From: Bosea sp. ANAM02
Lineage (GTDB): Bacteria; Pseudomonadota; Alphaproteobacteria; Rhizobiales; Beijerinckiaceae
Direction of reading: 5' to 3'
Assembly (NCBI RefSeq): GCF_011764485.1
Contig: NZ_AP022848.1
Span: forward strand, 3,376,001 to 3,440,000
Length of the DNA: 64,000 nt
This document shows positions 43,425-51,504 of this stretch, in pieces; the stretch's first letter is position 1; each line of letters opens with the position of its first letter. The position numbers and the translations under genes are program-made. Below the pieces are notes generated by a model. That model saw only the letters and a list, made by a program, of their open reading frames with translations, was not told the origin of the DNA and ran no database searches.

Positions 43425-44033
43425 TCAGGATGCGTGCTTCCGCGTCGCCGCGATCCAGGCCTTCAGCCTCCCCTCGGGATCGGCGTTCAGCGTGATGTCG
43501 GTCACCGCCGCGACGATATCGGCGCCGGCCTCGAAGACGCCCGGCGCCCGTTCCAGCGAGATGCCGCCGATGCCGACCAGCGGCAGGTCGCCGATGCGGC
43601 GCTTCCAGTCGCCGAGCCGCTCCAGCCCCTGCGGGCCGAAGCGCATCTGTTTCAGGATCGTCGGATAGACCGGGCCGAGCGCGACATAGTCGGGCTTCGC
43701 CGCCAGCGCGCGCTCCAGCTCCGGCTCGTCATGGCTGCTGATGCCGAGCTTCAGCCCGGCCTTGCGGATCGCGCCGAGATCGGCGTCGTCGAGATCCTCC
43801 TGGCCGAGGTGCAACCACTCGCAGCCCTCGGCGATGGCGAGCTTCCAGTAATCGTTGACGACAAGCACGCAGCCGGCCGCGGCGCAGAGCGTCTTCGCCC
43901 GGGCGATCTCGCGCGCGACCTCGGTCTCGGGGCGATCCTTGACGCGCAACTGCACCAGCTTGACGCCGAGCGGCAGCATCCGCTCCAGCCAGTCGGCGCT
44001 GTCGAAGATGGGATAGAACGGATCGAGCTTCAT
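43425..44033 (-). CDS. thiE: Thiamine phosphate synthase
   Basis: 202 residues, TIM barrel. Family parts: VKLVQLRVKDR (pyrophosphate/Mg-binding), VLVVNDYWKLAIAEG, CEWLHLGQEDL, GISSHDEPELERA, DYVALGPVYPTILKQ and VGIGGISLERAPGVFEAGAD. It joins HMP-pyrophosphate and thiazole phosphate to thiamine phosphate. Last gene of the thiOSGE operon, 14 bases after thiG. Slightly short for the family but all substrate motifs are present. Confidence 0.92.
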   Translation of the reverse strand: MKLDPFYPIFDSADWLERMLPLGVKLVQLRVKDRPETEVAREIARAKTLCAAAGCVLVVNDYWKLAIAEGCEWLHLGQEDLDDADLGAIRKAGLKLGISSHDEPELERALAAKPDYVALGPVYPTILKQMRFGPQGLERLGDWKRRIGDLPLVGIGGISLERAPGVFEAGADIVAAVTDITLNADPEGRLKAWIAATRKHAS

Positions 44034-44047
44034 GCGGAGTAGATCTT

Positions 44048-44818
44048 TCAGGCGAGGAAGGCTTTGCCCATGACGGGCGTGGAGGGAGCGGCCATGTCGC
44101 GCGCCTCGATCGGCTGCGCGGCGAAGGCCTGCCGGCCGGCACGGATGGCGAGCGCGAAGGCCTCCGCCATCGCGGCGGGATCGCCGGCCTTGGCGACGGC
44201 GGTGTTGAGCAGGATACCGTCATAGCCCAGCTCCATCGCCTGCGCGGCATGGGAGGGCAGGCCGATCCCGGCATCGACGACGAGCGGCACATCCGGGAAA
44301 TGCTGGCGCAGACTGCACAGGCCATAGGGATTGTTGAGCCCCCTGCCCGAGCCGATCGGCGCGCCCCAGGGCATCAACACCTCGCAGCCGGCATCGAGCA
44401 GGCGCCCGCCGATGACGAGATCCTCGGTCGTATAGGGGAAGACCTTGAAGCCGTCATCGGCGAGGATTCGCGCGGCCTCGACCAGCGCGATCACGTCCGG
44501 CTGGAGCGTGTCGTCCTCGCCGATGACTTCAAGCTTGATCCAGTCGGTGCCGAAGACCTCGCGCGCCATCTGCGCGGTGGTGACAGCCTCCTTGACGGTG
44601 TGGCAGCCTGCGGTATTGGGCAGAACCTTGACGCCGAGCTCACGGATCAGGGCCCAGAAGGCCTGTCCGGCGCCGCCCGACGATTCCCGCCGCAGCGACA
44701 CGGTGACGACCTCGACGCCGGAGCGCTTCACCGTCTCGGCCAGGATCGCGGGCGACGGATATTGCGCGGTGCCCAGGAAGAGCGGGTTCTCAGGCTCGAA
44801 GCCATAGAAGGACGCCAT
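44048..44818 (-). CDS. thiG: Thiazole synthase
   Basis: 256 residues. Recognisable ThiG segments: [40 protein letters not shown], the catalytic lysine in [46 protein letters not shown] and [20 protein letters not shown]. It forms the thiazole ring from DXP, dehydroglycine and ThiS-thiocarboxylate. It starts one base after the thiS stop. Confidence 0.96.
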   Translation of the reverse strand: MASFYGFEPENPLFLGTAQYPSPAILAETVKRSGVEVVTVSLRRESSGGAGQAFWALIRELGVKVLPNTAGCHTVKEAVTTAQMAREVFGTDWIKLEVIGEDDTLQPDVIALVEAARILADDGFKVFPYTTEDLVIGGRLLDAGCEVLMPWGAPIGSGRGLNNPYGLCSLRQHFPDVPLVVDAGIGLPSHAAQAMELGYDGILLNTAVAKAGDPAAMAEAFALAIRAGRQAFAAQPIEARDMAAPSTPVMGKAFLA

Positions 44819-44819
44819 C

Positions 44820-45017
44820 TCAGCCTCCCTGCATCGGCGCGACGATCTCGATGCGGTCGCCCTCGCTCAGGGCCGTCTCGGCGCGCTTGCGGGCCGGCAC
44901 GAAATCGCCGTTCAGCGCGGTCGCGACGGTGCGCCCGGCAAAGCCCAGCTCGGCCAGCGCCTCGGCCAGAGTCCTCGCAGCGATCTCCTGCGGAGCGCCG
45001 TTAAGCAGCAAGGTCAT
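44820..45017 (-). CDS. thiS: Sulfur-carrier protein ThiS
   Basis: 65 residues of ubiquitin-like fold, ending with the required Gly-Gly (IVAPMQGG). [20 protein letters not shown] with G-D-R-I-E-I is typical. The C-terminal glycine is converted to a thiocarboxylate by ThiF, which must be encoded elsewhere. The start overlaps the end of thiO by 17 bases. Confidence 0.94.
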   Translation of the reverse strand: MTLLLNGAPQEIAARTLAEALAELGFAGRTVATALNGDFVPARKRAETALSEGDRIEIVAPMQGG

Positions 45018-46020
45018 GCAGCATCTCCGGTTTGGATTGCGGGTTCAGCGCGGTCTCGGCCGCCATCCGCGCCATGGCGGGGCTGAGCAGGAAGCCGTGG
45101 CGATAGAGCCCGTTGACGTGGATCACCCGACCGCGACGCGTCAGCCGCGGCAGGTTGTCGGGGAAGGCCGGGCGCGCATCGGTGCCGATCTCGACGACCT
45201 CCGCCTCGGCGAAGGCCGGATGCAGCGCATAGGCTGCGCCGAGCAATTCCAGCATGGCGCGGGCGGAGATGCGACGACGCTCGCCGCTCTCGATCATGGT
45301 CGCGCCGACCATGAACAGCCCGTCGACCCGCGGCACGATGTAGAGCGGAATGCGCGGATGAAGCAACCGGACCGGCCGCGACAGGCTGATATCGTCGCTC
45401 CGCAGCAACAGCATCTCGCCCTTGACGCCACGCAATTCCGGCAGGACATCGCGCGCCGCCAGCCCCCGGCAGTCGAGGACGATATCGGCATCGAGATCGG
45501 AAGGCTCCACCGCGCTGCCGACATGAAGCTCGGCGCCATTCGCTACCAGCCGCTCGGCGAGCGCGGCTATCGCCACACGCGGATCGAGATGCGCCTCGCC
45601 AGCGAAGAACAGGCCGCGCGAAAAGCGCCCGGCCAGATCGGGCTCAAGCCCGGCGATGGCATCGCCGTCGATCTCGTCGAAATGGCTGGTGCGCTGGCCG
45701 AAGCGGCGCAGCTCCGAGCGATCCCGGCTGGGCGCGACGACGAGCGTGCCGTTGCGGTTGACTCCGCCGGCATGGTGCTCCCACCAATCAGCCGCCTGCT
45801 TGCCGAGCCGGACCACCGGCTCCTCGGCGCTCTCGCCCTCGCACCAGGGCGCCAGCATGCCGCCAGCATACCAGGAACAGGCCTCGGCGCCGATGCGCGG
45901 GCCGCGCTCATGAATGCTGACTAGCGCGCCGCGCGTCATCAGTTCGGTGGCGCAGGCCAGGCCGACGACGCCGGCGCCGACCACCGCGACCTTCAGGCCA
46001 GACTGAGGGCGTTCCGCCAA
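45001..46020 (-). CDS. thiO: Glycine oxidase ThiO (TTG start proposed)
   Basis: 339 residues, FAD-dependent amine oxidase of the DAO family. Dinucleotide-binding site LKVAVVGAGVVGLACATELM, then VSIHERGPRIGAEACSWYAGGMLAPWCEGE and, near the end, GRVIHVNGLYRHGFLLSPAMA. It oxidises glycine to dehydroglycine for ThiG. I chose TTG with GGGAAGAG 5 bases upstream. In-frame GTGs 42-48 bases earlier would lie almost on top of the TPP aptamer, leaving no room for its expression platform. First gene of thiOSGE. Confidence 0.88.
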   Translation of the reverse strand: MAERPQSGLKVAVVGAGVVGLACATELMTRGALVSIHERGPRIGAEACSWYAGGMLAPWCEGESAEEPVVRLGKQAADWWEHHAGGVNRNGTLVVAPSRDRSELRRFGQRTSHFDEIDGDAIAGLEPDLAGRFSRGLFFAGEAHLDPRVAIAALAERLVANGAELHVGSAVEPSDLDADIVLDCRGLAARDVLPELRGVKGEMLLLRSDDISLSRPVRLLHPRIPLYIVPRVDGLFMVGATMIESGERRRISARAMLELLGAAYALHPAFAEAEVVEIGTDARPAFPDNLPRLTRRGRVIHVNGLYRHGFLLSPAMARMAAETALNPQSKPEMLHDLAA

Positions 46021-46082
46021 AATGCTCTTCCCTGCTCCCGGAGAGGCAGCGGCCTGGGGCACGAGCACAATGTCTGCCGAAG

Positions 46083-46165
46083 ACCGTTCCCTTCGCCGGC
46101 ATTACCCGGATCAGGTGCGATGGGTTGGCGCGGACCACGCCTCTCAGCCTTTCGGCACCCCAACG
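46083..46165 (-). ncRNA. TPP riboswitch (THI element)
   Basis: Read on the minus strand it has the conserved order GGGGTGCC, GGCTGAGAGG, CACCTGATCCGGGTAATGCC, GCGAAGGGA. These are the THI-box P2/J2-3 and pyrophosphate-sensor sequences. About 63 bases separate it from the proposed thiO start. A GC-rich stem (CTCTCCGGGAG region) in that interval could expose or hide the ribosome site. It should shut off thiOSGE when thiamine pyrophosphate is plentiful. Confidence 0.95.
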
Positions 46166-46390
46166 GACGGGCTCAATCTAGGGCCTGCCCCGCAGAGGAG
46201 CAAGGCAAGCCGGCGCAAAGCTTCTTTGCAACGACCTTCGATCTAACCACAGCTTCCTGCGCCTTCTCGCTCGCTCCATTACCAATGGGGCGCTCTGTGG
46301 CCGGCTTTGCGCGCATGCACAGGCGAAGCGAAGTAAGTTGCCGACGAGGCTTGTCAAACGGCTCTTCAATCGGGCATAGAGCCTCTCGCT

Positions 46391-46481
46391 GGAGACGTGG
46401 CCGAGAGGCTGAAGGCACTCGTTTGCTAAATGAGCATACCCCACAAGGGTATCGAGGGTTCGAATCCCTCCGTCTCCGCCA
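46391..46481 (+). tRNA. tRNA-Ser (anticodon GCT)
   Basis: 91 bases including an encoded CCA. The acceptor stem GGAGACG pairs with CGTCTCC. The anticodon loop is TTGCTAA in a CTCGT/ATGAG stem. The long variable arm (type II) and the T loop GGTTCGAATCC follow. It reads AGC and AGT serine codons. The 3' half is the probable attachment site of the integrase gene stub that begins 72 bases downstream. Confidence 0.97.
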
Positions 46482-46552
46482 CCTCTATCTCCTTGATATC
46501 ATTCTGAAATAACTCTTGACCGAACCTGTCCGCGACACAGGTTTCGACACAC

Positions 46553-46681
46553 ATGAGTCACCTCTGGAAGCAGCCTTCGGGCTGGGTTTTCCAATTCCAT
46601 GTCCCGAAAGGATTCGTTGAGCGGCTAGGTGCTACCCCGTTCCGGGTTCGTCTCGGCCGCCTTCCCGTTCCGGAAGCTCTC
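46553..46681 (+). pseudogene. Tyrosine-recombinase integrase, N-terminal stub
   Basis: Only 43 codons remain. They read MSHLWKQPSGWVFQFHVPKG... and end LGRLPVPEAL, the pattern of the small N-terminal domain (DUF6538-like) of phage or island integrases: W-x-F-x-x-x-V-P, then a basic strand and L-G-x-x. The frame then runs straight into the IS3 element and stops inside it. No catalytic domain survives. Its place just after tRNA-Ser, in the outward orientation, is the usual layout of an integrative element. Confidence 0.75.
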
Positions 46682-46742
46682 TGGCCTGCTGCCGGTTTCG
46701 TGGACACCGAGATTGGGTGTTTCATGAACCGGGAGGTGGGGT

Positions 46743-47033
46743 ATGCGGCGAAGACAGTTTGGGCGTGAGTTCAAGATCGAGGCGGTCCGCCTGATCAAGG
46801 AGCGCGGAGTGAGCGTGGCGCAGGCGTCTCGGGATTTGGATGTCCACGAGAACCAGTTGCGCAAATGGGTGAAGCTCTTTTCGGCCGATCCTGCGCAGGC
46901 CTTTCCCGGCCACGGTCAGATGAAGCCGGAGCAGCTTGAGATCGAGAAGCTGCGGCGGGAGGTGGCCAGGCTCAAGGCGGAGCGCGACATCCTAAAAAAG
47001 GCCGCAGCCTACTTCGCGAAGGACGTGACATGA
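46743..47033 (+). CDS. IS3-family transposase OrfA
   Basis: 96 residues. A helix-turn-helix of the HTH_Tnp_1 type: FGREFKIEAVRLIKERGVSV then DLDVHENQLRKWVK, and a C-terminal leucine-zipper-like helix (LEIEKLRREVARLKAERDIL) ending KKAAAYFAKD. GGAGGTG precedes the ATG. The A6G run near its 3' end allows a -1 shift into the orfB frame, which is open from that point, to make the active OrfAB transposase. Confidence 0.93.
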   Translation: MRRRQFGREFKIEAVRLIKERGVSVAQASRDLDVHENQLRKWVKLFSADPAQAFPGHGQMKPEQLEIEKLRREVARLKAERDILKKAAAYFAKDVT

Positions 47034-47890
47034 GGTTCACGTTCATTGCGAAGCACCGGGGGATCTGGCCGGTGGCTTGGCTTTGCGAAGCGCTGGATGT
47101 GTCGCGCTCGGGCTTCCATGCCTGGCTCAACCGGTCGCCGAGCCGGCGTGCACGCGACGATGAGGAGATCGGCAACAGGGTCCGGGCAAGCTTCCTTGGT
47201 TCGGATCGGACCTATGGTGCCAGGCGTGTCTGGCGGGACGTGCTGGCGGAAGGGATCGATTGCGGCCTGCATCGCATCGAGCGGCTGATGCGTGCCCAGG
47301 CTTTGCGTGCCAGGCCGCGTCGGCGCAGCCTGCCCAGGGATGAGGGCCAGCGATCGGCCATCGCGCCGAATACGCTCGGCCGGGAGTTCCATGCCGAACG
47401 GCCGAACCAGCGCTGGATCGCCGACTTTACCGACATCTGGATCGCCGAAGGTTGGCTTTACGTTGCAGCCGTCATCGACCTGTTCTCGCGCCGGGTGGTG
47501 GGCTGGTCGATGAAGGCCGAAATGACCGCCGGGCTCGTGACCGATGCGCTGATGATGGCGATCTGGCGCCGGGGAAAGCCGGATGCCCTGCTGCACCATT
47601 CGGACCAGGGCAGCCAGTATGCCAGCGAGCAGTTCCAGAAGCTCATGACCGACAACGGCGTCACCTGCTCGATGAGCCGCTCGGGCAACGTCTGGGACAA
47701 TGCCGCGATGGAGAGCTTCTTCTCCTCGCTCAAAACCGAGCGGATCAGAGGCAGGGTATACCGGACACGCGACGATGCTCGTGCCGACGTGTTCGATTAC
47801 ATCGAGCGCTTCTACAATGCCGTTCGAAGGCACTCGACCATCGGCGACATCAGCCCGGTCGAGTTCGAAAAGAGGGCCGGATTAGCTTAA
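47030..47890 (+). CDS. IS3-family transposase OrfB (DDE catalytic part)
   Basis: 286 residues. The DDE integrase core is intact: first Asp in RWIADFTDIWI, second Asp in LLHHSDQGSQYAS, Glu in WDNAAMESFFSSLK. HTH_21-type N-terminus with CEALDVSRSGFHAWL and RTYGARRVWRDVL. The ATG overlaps the orfA stop (ATGA), but the main product is expected from frameshifting. The element looks functional. Confidence 0.95.
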   Translation: MRFTFIAKHRGIWPVAWLCEALDVSRSGFHAWLNRSPSRRARDDEEIGNRVRASFLGSDRTYGARRVWRDVLAEGIDCGLHRIERLMRAQALRARPRRRSLPRDEGQRSAIAPNTLGREFHAERPNQRWIADFTDIWIAEGWLYVAAVIDLFSRRVVGWSMKAEMTAGLVTDALMMAIWRRGKPDALLHHSDQGSQYASEQFQKLMTDNGVTCSMSRSGNVWDNAAMESFFSSLKTERIRGRVYRTRDDARADVFDYIERFYNAVRRHSTIGDISPVEFEKRAGLA

Positions 47891-47920
47891 CTGAGCGTCC
47901 ACACAACCGGCAGCAGGCCA

Positions 47921-48733
47921 CTGGGAGTGAGCCTGTTCCTGCGCTCCAGACAGGGCTTTCGGCTCACCGCCGCGGGAGAGGCGCTGGTGCCTTATGCCCA
48001 GGACATCGTGACCACGACGGGTGAGGCGCTGGCCGCCGTGAAGAGCGCGAGCCTTTCCGGCGATCGATCGCTGGTCATCGGCGCACTGGAAACCGTTGCC
48101 GGGGAGGTTCTTCCGGCGCTGCTCGCTAATCTTCGGCAAGACCAGCCTGAGCTTCGGATCCGAATTGAGGTGGCGGGAAGCGATCACCTGCTACAACGTC
48201 TTTTGGACGGCTTGAACGACATTGCCTTCTGCTTTCGCAAGGGCGCGATCGATGAACGACTCGCGCGACGAGAGTTTGCCCAGGAGCCGCTGATCATGAT
48301 CGGGCCGCCTGCAGCGGGAAGCGACCTGCCGCCGTCGGGGCTAGACGCCCTCATCGCCCAGCCGTTCATCGCAACCGAACCTGGATGTGTCTACCGACAT
48401 CTGTTCGACGAGGCCTGGCGCCAAGCCGGCTTGACGCCGCCACGGCCTTTCACCGAGGTCGGTAGTATCACAGCCATCGTGCGTCTGGTTGCGGTCGGCA
48501 GCGGCTATGCCTTCGTGCCTCGGATCGCGGCGCGGGAAGCGCTTGCGAGCGGCGCCGTCGCCACGATCCAATTGTCCGGGTTCGAGTTCTTCGCGACACT
48601 CGACATGGTGTGGCGCCGTCGGCGCGTTCAGCCGGCCGATCTGACGCTCCTACTGGCCCGGGTGGGGCGGGTGCAGCGATCTCTCAAACGAGACGATGAC
48701 CGCCTTCGACGTGAAGAACCGTGCCTGTCGTGA
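47921..48733 (+). pseudogene. LysR-family regulator, 5'-truncated by the IS element
   Basis: The frame begins exactly at the IS right end with L-G-V-S-L-F-L-R-S-R-Q-G-F-R-L-T, the piece of a LysR protein that directly follows the winged helix-turn-helix. The substrate-binding domain is then complete (GDRSLVIGALETVAGEVLP to the C-terminus). About 45 N-terminal residues, including the whole DNA-recognition helix, are gone. A GTG in the remaining sequence might start a DNA-binding-dead protein. Its end overlaps the convergent SDR gene by 50 bases. Confidence 0.85.
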
Positions 48734-49421
48734 AACCATTGCCGATGAGGAAGGCCACGGCATCGGCGATATCCTCCGGCTGACCGACGCGGCCGACCAG
48801 CAGGCGCTCCGCCATTGAGGCGAGGACCTGCGCCTTCCTTTCGCCCGCCACCGCCTGCCATATCGGCGTGTCGACCCAGCCTGGCGATACGGCATTCACA
48901 CGGATTGGAGCGAGTTCGACGGCCAACGCTCGGACGAGACCTTCGAGTGCCGCATTGATGGTTGCTACCACCGCTCCCCGCGCCATCGGCCGGTAGGCTG
49001 CGATGCCGGATGTAAAAGTCAGCGACCCCCCGGCAGCGAGCTGCGGACTACCGTGCTTGGCGAGTAGGATCGGGCCGATGATCTTGCTGTCGATAGCGCG
49101 CCGGGCTGCGTTCAGGTCAAGCGCTGGGAGCAGTTCGTAAGCACCGGTAAAATCCGCTGCTGTACAAACGATATGGTCAAATCGTTCCTCGTTCGCGAAC
49201 AGCGCCCGCACCTCGATTTCGGAGGTGATGTCGGCCACGTATGTTTTCAGCGACGGCGAAGCGCCTAGGTCATCCCGTGCACGCTGAAGCCGGGCGGCAT
49301 CCCTGCCGACGATCGCCACGTGGTCACCGGCCTCTGTCAACCGGCGCGCGAGGGCGAAGCCCATGCCGGAACTCCCTCCGGCGATAAGGATGCGGCGCGG
49401 CCTCGTTCTATTGCTGGTCAT
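48684..49421 (-). CDS. Atypical short-chain dehydrogenase/reductase
   Basis: 245 residues. The Rossmann start is RILIAGGSSGMGFALARRL and the mid motif is VCTAAD in place of NNAG. At the catalytic site the serine is in LTFTSGIAAY, but where YxxxK is expected the sequence reads G-A-V-V-A-T-I-N-A-A-L, so both Tyr and Lys appear replaced. The C-terminal part (ELAPIRVNAVSPGWVDTP) is normal. A non-catalytic or chemically altered member is possible. The ATG of MTSNRTRP has GGAGA 6 bases upstream. A palindromic LysR-type site lies 78 bases ahead. Confidence 0.85.
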   Translation of the reverse strand: MTSNRTRPRRILIAGGSSGMGFALARRLTEAGDHVAIVGRDAARLQRARDDLGASPSLKTYVADITSEIEVRALFANEERFDHIVCTAADFTGAYELLPALDLNAARRAIDSKIIGPILLAKHGSPQLAAGGSLTFTSGIAAYRPMARGAVVATINAALEGLVRALAVELAPIRVNAVSPGWVDTPIWQAVAGERKAQVLASMAERLLVGRVGQPEDIADAVAFLIGNGFTTGTVLHVEGGHRLV

Positions 49422-49498
49422 CTTGGTCTCCATTTCCAATCCGTAAGCTGTGATCCAGCTTTCCGCGCTTGTTAGGAAACGGAATGATCCGATGGTGT

Positions 49499-49515
49499 TA
49501 TCGGAGATACCGATA
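49499..49515. promoter_or_regulatory. LysR-type operator candidate TATCGG-AGATA-CCGATA
   Basis: Perfect 6-bp inverted repeat with a 5-base spacer upstream of the SDR gene. Arms and placement fit LysR recognition sites, and two broken lysR genes flank the SDR. It may be an orphan operator whose regulator was lost. Confidence 0.5.
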
Positions 49516-49632
49516 GTTCGATTGATAAAAAAACCTGCCGGGCGTGATCAAATCAAAGTGGACAGCGCGTGGGTCCGAACCTGTGGGCCACCCCCGAACT
49601 CTGTCGGCATCGGCTTTAAACTGCGTCGTAGA

Positions 49633-50276
49633 GGCGCCTTCGCGCCGACATTCGGCCATGCTTACTCATGCCGCTGCTGCCGGGTTTCATGGCCCGCTAT
49701 CCGCGCATCAGGCCGGAATGGCACTTCGAGAACCGGCCGGTCGACCTGATCGCCGAGAGCTATGACGCGGCGATCGGCGGGGGCTTCGAGCTTTCGCCCG
49801 GCATCGTCGCCCGCACGCTCGGCCCGGCCCATCTCGTCGCGGTCGCCTCGCCCGCCTACATGGCAGACCGGACGCCGCCCGGCGATCCAGCCGCATTGCA
49901 GGACCTCGACGGCATTGTCATGCGCTCGCTGAGCACGGGGCGGATCGGACACCAGACCATGCGCGATGTTGGCGGGCGGGAGATGCGCGCCGCGCTCAAG
50001 GACAGCATCGTGGTCAACGAACCCGCAGCCATGCGAGAAGCCGCCTTGCTCGGTCTGGGCGTTGCGATGCTGGCGGTGCCGGACGCCCTTTCAGCCCTGG
50101 AGGACGGTCGCCTCGTTTGCCTCGTGCCGCGCTGGTATGCCGATGTCGGGGCGACCTCCCTGTATTATGCCTCGCGCACCCTGCTGCCTGCCAAAACGAG
50201 GGTCTTCATCGACTGGGTCACCGACGCCTTCCGAACGCAACGGCTGGCCGAGCGCTTTGCCGGAAGCCTGGGTTGA
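49633..50276 (+). pseudogene. LysR-family regulator remnant with frameshift
   Basis: Homology starts at GAFAPTFGHAY, near the beginning of the effector-binding domain. One base is missing between 49665 and 49666. After the shift the frame continues MPLLPGFMARYPRIRPEW, through NRPVDLIAESYDAAIGGG, to a normal C-terminus. The winged-helix half is absent; the upstream 180 bases show no LysR coding. It is not read through to a functional regulator. Probably the former divergent activator or repressor of the SDR gene. Confidence 0.7.
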
Positions 50277-50562
50277 GGCGATCCTGCGCCACTAGCTGAC
50301 ATTGGGCGCCGCCCCGGAAGCGGACATCGCTCCCCGACCGATCCACGGTTCGACGATGCGCCATCAGGTTTGCCAGATTCACGGCGTAATCTACGCGCAG
50401 AAGCAGGATAATTGTCCTATCTTCCGCTTAAGCGCCCAGATAATGGCGGACGCTACGCTACGGCCGCGCCAAACGGCGGTTTATGCTGACTGACATGACT
50501 GGCAACCCGCTTTCTTGCGTGCTTACTGTCCATCGACGTTACATCCTTCGACGCGTGAGCCG

Positions 50563-51264
50563 ATGTCCCAGCGAGAATACAGGCGTCGCGCGATCGGCGT
50601 CATCGTTCCGTCTTCCAATCGCGTCGTGGAGCGTGTGGCGACGCGAATGCTGTCGGGGCAATCCGAGGTCGATCTCTGTATCGCCCGCGTCCCCTATGAC
50701 GGGATCGTCGATGGTGGTGCGCGCGCCCGTTACAGGCTTGAAGTCTTTGATACGGCCGCAGCGCTTCTCGCCGATGCCGGCGTCGACGTGATCTGCTGGA
50801 ATGCCACGCGCGGTGCGATGCTTGGCTTCGACCCCGATCGTGAACTTTGCCGACGCCTAGAGGGTCGGACCGGAATTGCGACCGTGACCACTGCACTGGG
50901 AACGCTCGAACGGCTCAGAAACCGGGGTCGCGACAGGATCGGCTTCATCACGCAAGGCGATGAGGCCGAAGCAGCGGAGGTTTCGGCTCGGTTCCGGTCG
51001 GAAGGAGTGGAGATCGCGTCTCGTAGCTGGCTGGACATCGTTCATAACCTCGAAGCCGCTCACATCGATCCCGGCGCGCTTCTCGCGCGGATCGAGGAAC
51101 TCGCCAGCGGATCGGCTCTCGATACGGTCGTGGTCTGGAGCACCAATCTCCCAGGCTTTGCAGCGCAGCTGGCGGGGCCTGCGACGGGCTCGTTGAACAT
51201 CCTCGATGCAGCCGAGATCGGCATGCGGACCGCCTTGGACAGCTTAAATCGGCGCCATGCCTGA
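50563..51264 (+). CDS. Asp/Glu-racemase superfamily protein (maleate isomerase/AMDase-like)
   Basis: 233 residues. N-terminal RRAIGVIVPSSNRVVERVAT with the P-S-S-N motif of maleate isomerases and arylmalonate decarboxylases. The first catalytic Cys is present in VDVICWNATRGAML. At the second site the family has S-C-T-N; here it reads VVVWSTNLPGFA, so the cysteine is replaced by Ser. With a single Cys, a two-base racemase mechanism is unlikely; an isomerase, decarboxylase or hydrolase-like variant is possible. No clear ribosome site. It is followed by the GntR-site region and the ABC importer, but does not belong to that operator-led unit. Confidence 0.75.
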   Translation: MSQREYRRRAIGVIVPSSNRVVERVATRMLSGQSEVDLCIARVPYDGIVDGGARARYRLEVFDTAAALLADAGVDVICWNATRGAMLGFDPDRELCRRLEGRTGIATVTTALGTLERLRNRGRDRIGFITQGDEAEAAEVSARFRSEGVEIASRSWLDIVHNLEAAHIDPGALLARIEELASGSALDTVVVWSTNLPGFAAQLAGPATGSLNILDAAEIGMRTALDSLNRRHA

Positions 51265-51296
51265 TTGAGCCTGTTTTATAAGCAATCTTCCGCTCA

Positions 51297-51306
51297 TTGC
51301 ATGCAA
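51297..51306. promoter_or_regulatory. GntR operator candidate, copy 1 (TTGCATGCAA)
   Basis: Perfect 10-bp palindrome about 200 bases upstream of the ABC binding-protein gene. The identical palindrome at 59898-59907 precedes atzF and biuH. FCD-type GntR regulators bind short palindromes of this shape. A member of that family is encoded between the two sites. Confidence 0.6.
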
Positions 51307-51504
51307 GAGCGCTTTCATTCGCGCCCGCTGCTTCAATTCGTCCATAAAATCAAACGATACGCGCTGGCACGGTACGTGCTTCGAGGAAGGCATGCGCGCT
51401 GCTCGCACATCATTCCGAATTCCCAGCGTCATCCGGCCTCGATGCGCCTGTGACGAGCGTGAGCTTCGCGACGTCCGATTGGCACAACCGGGGATATCAA
51501 GCTG

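Larger units (their letters stand above)
46682..47920 (+). mobile_element. Complete IS3-family insertion sequence, 1239 bp
   Basis: The ends are inverted repeats: TGGCCTGCTGCCGGTT is identical at both, followed by a two-base mismatch and a shared GTGGAC (22 of 24). It carries orfA and orfB in overlapping frames with an A6G slippery site at 46994-47000. The bases flanking each end (CTC on the left, CTG on the right) do not form a clear 3-4 bp duplication. Both flanks are broken genes. Confidence 0.93.
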
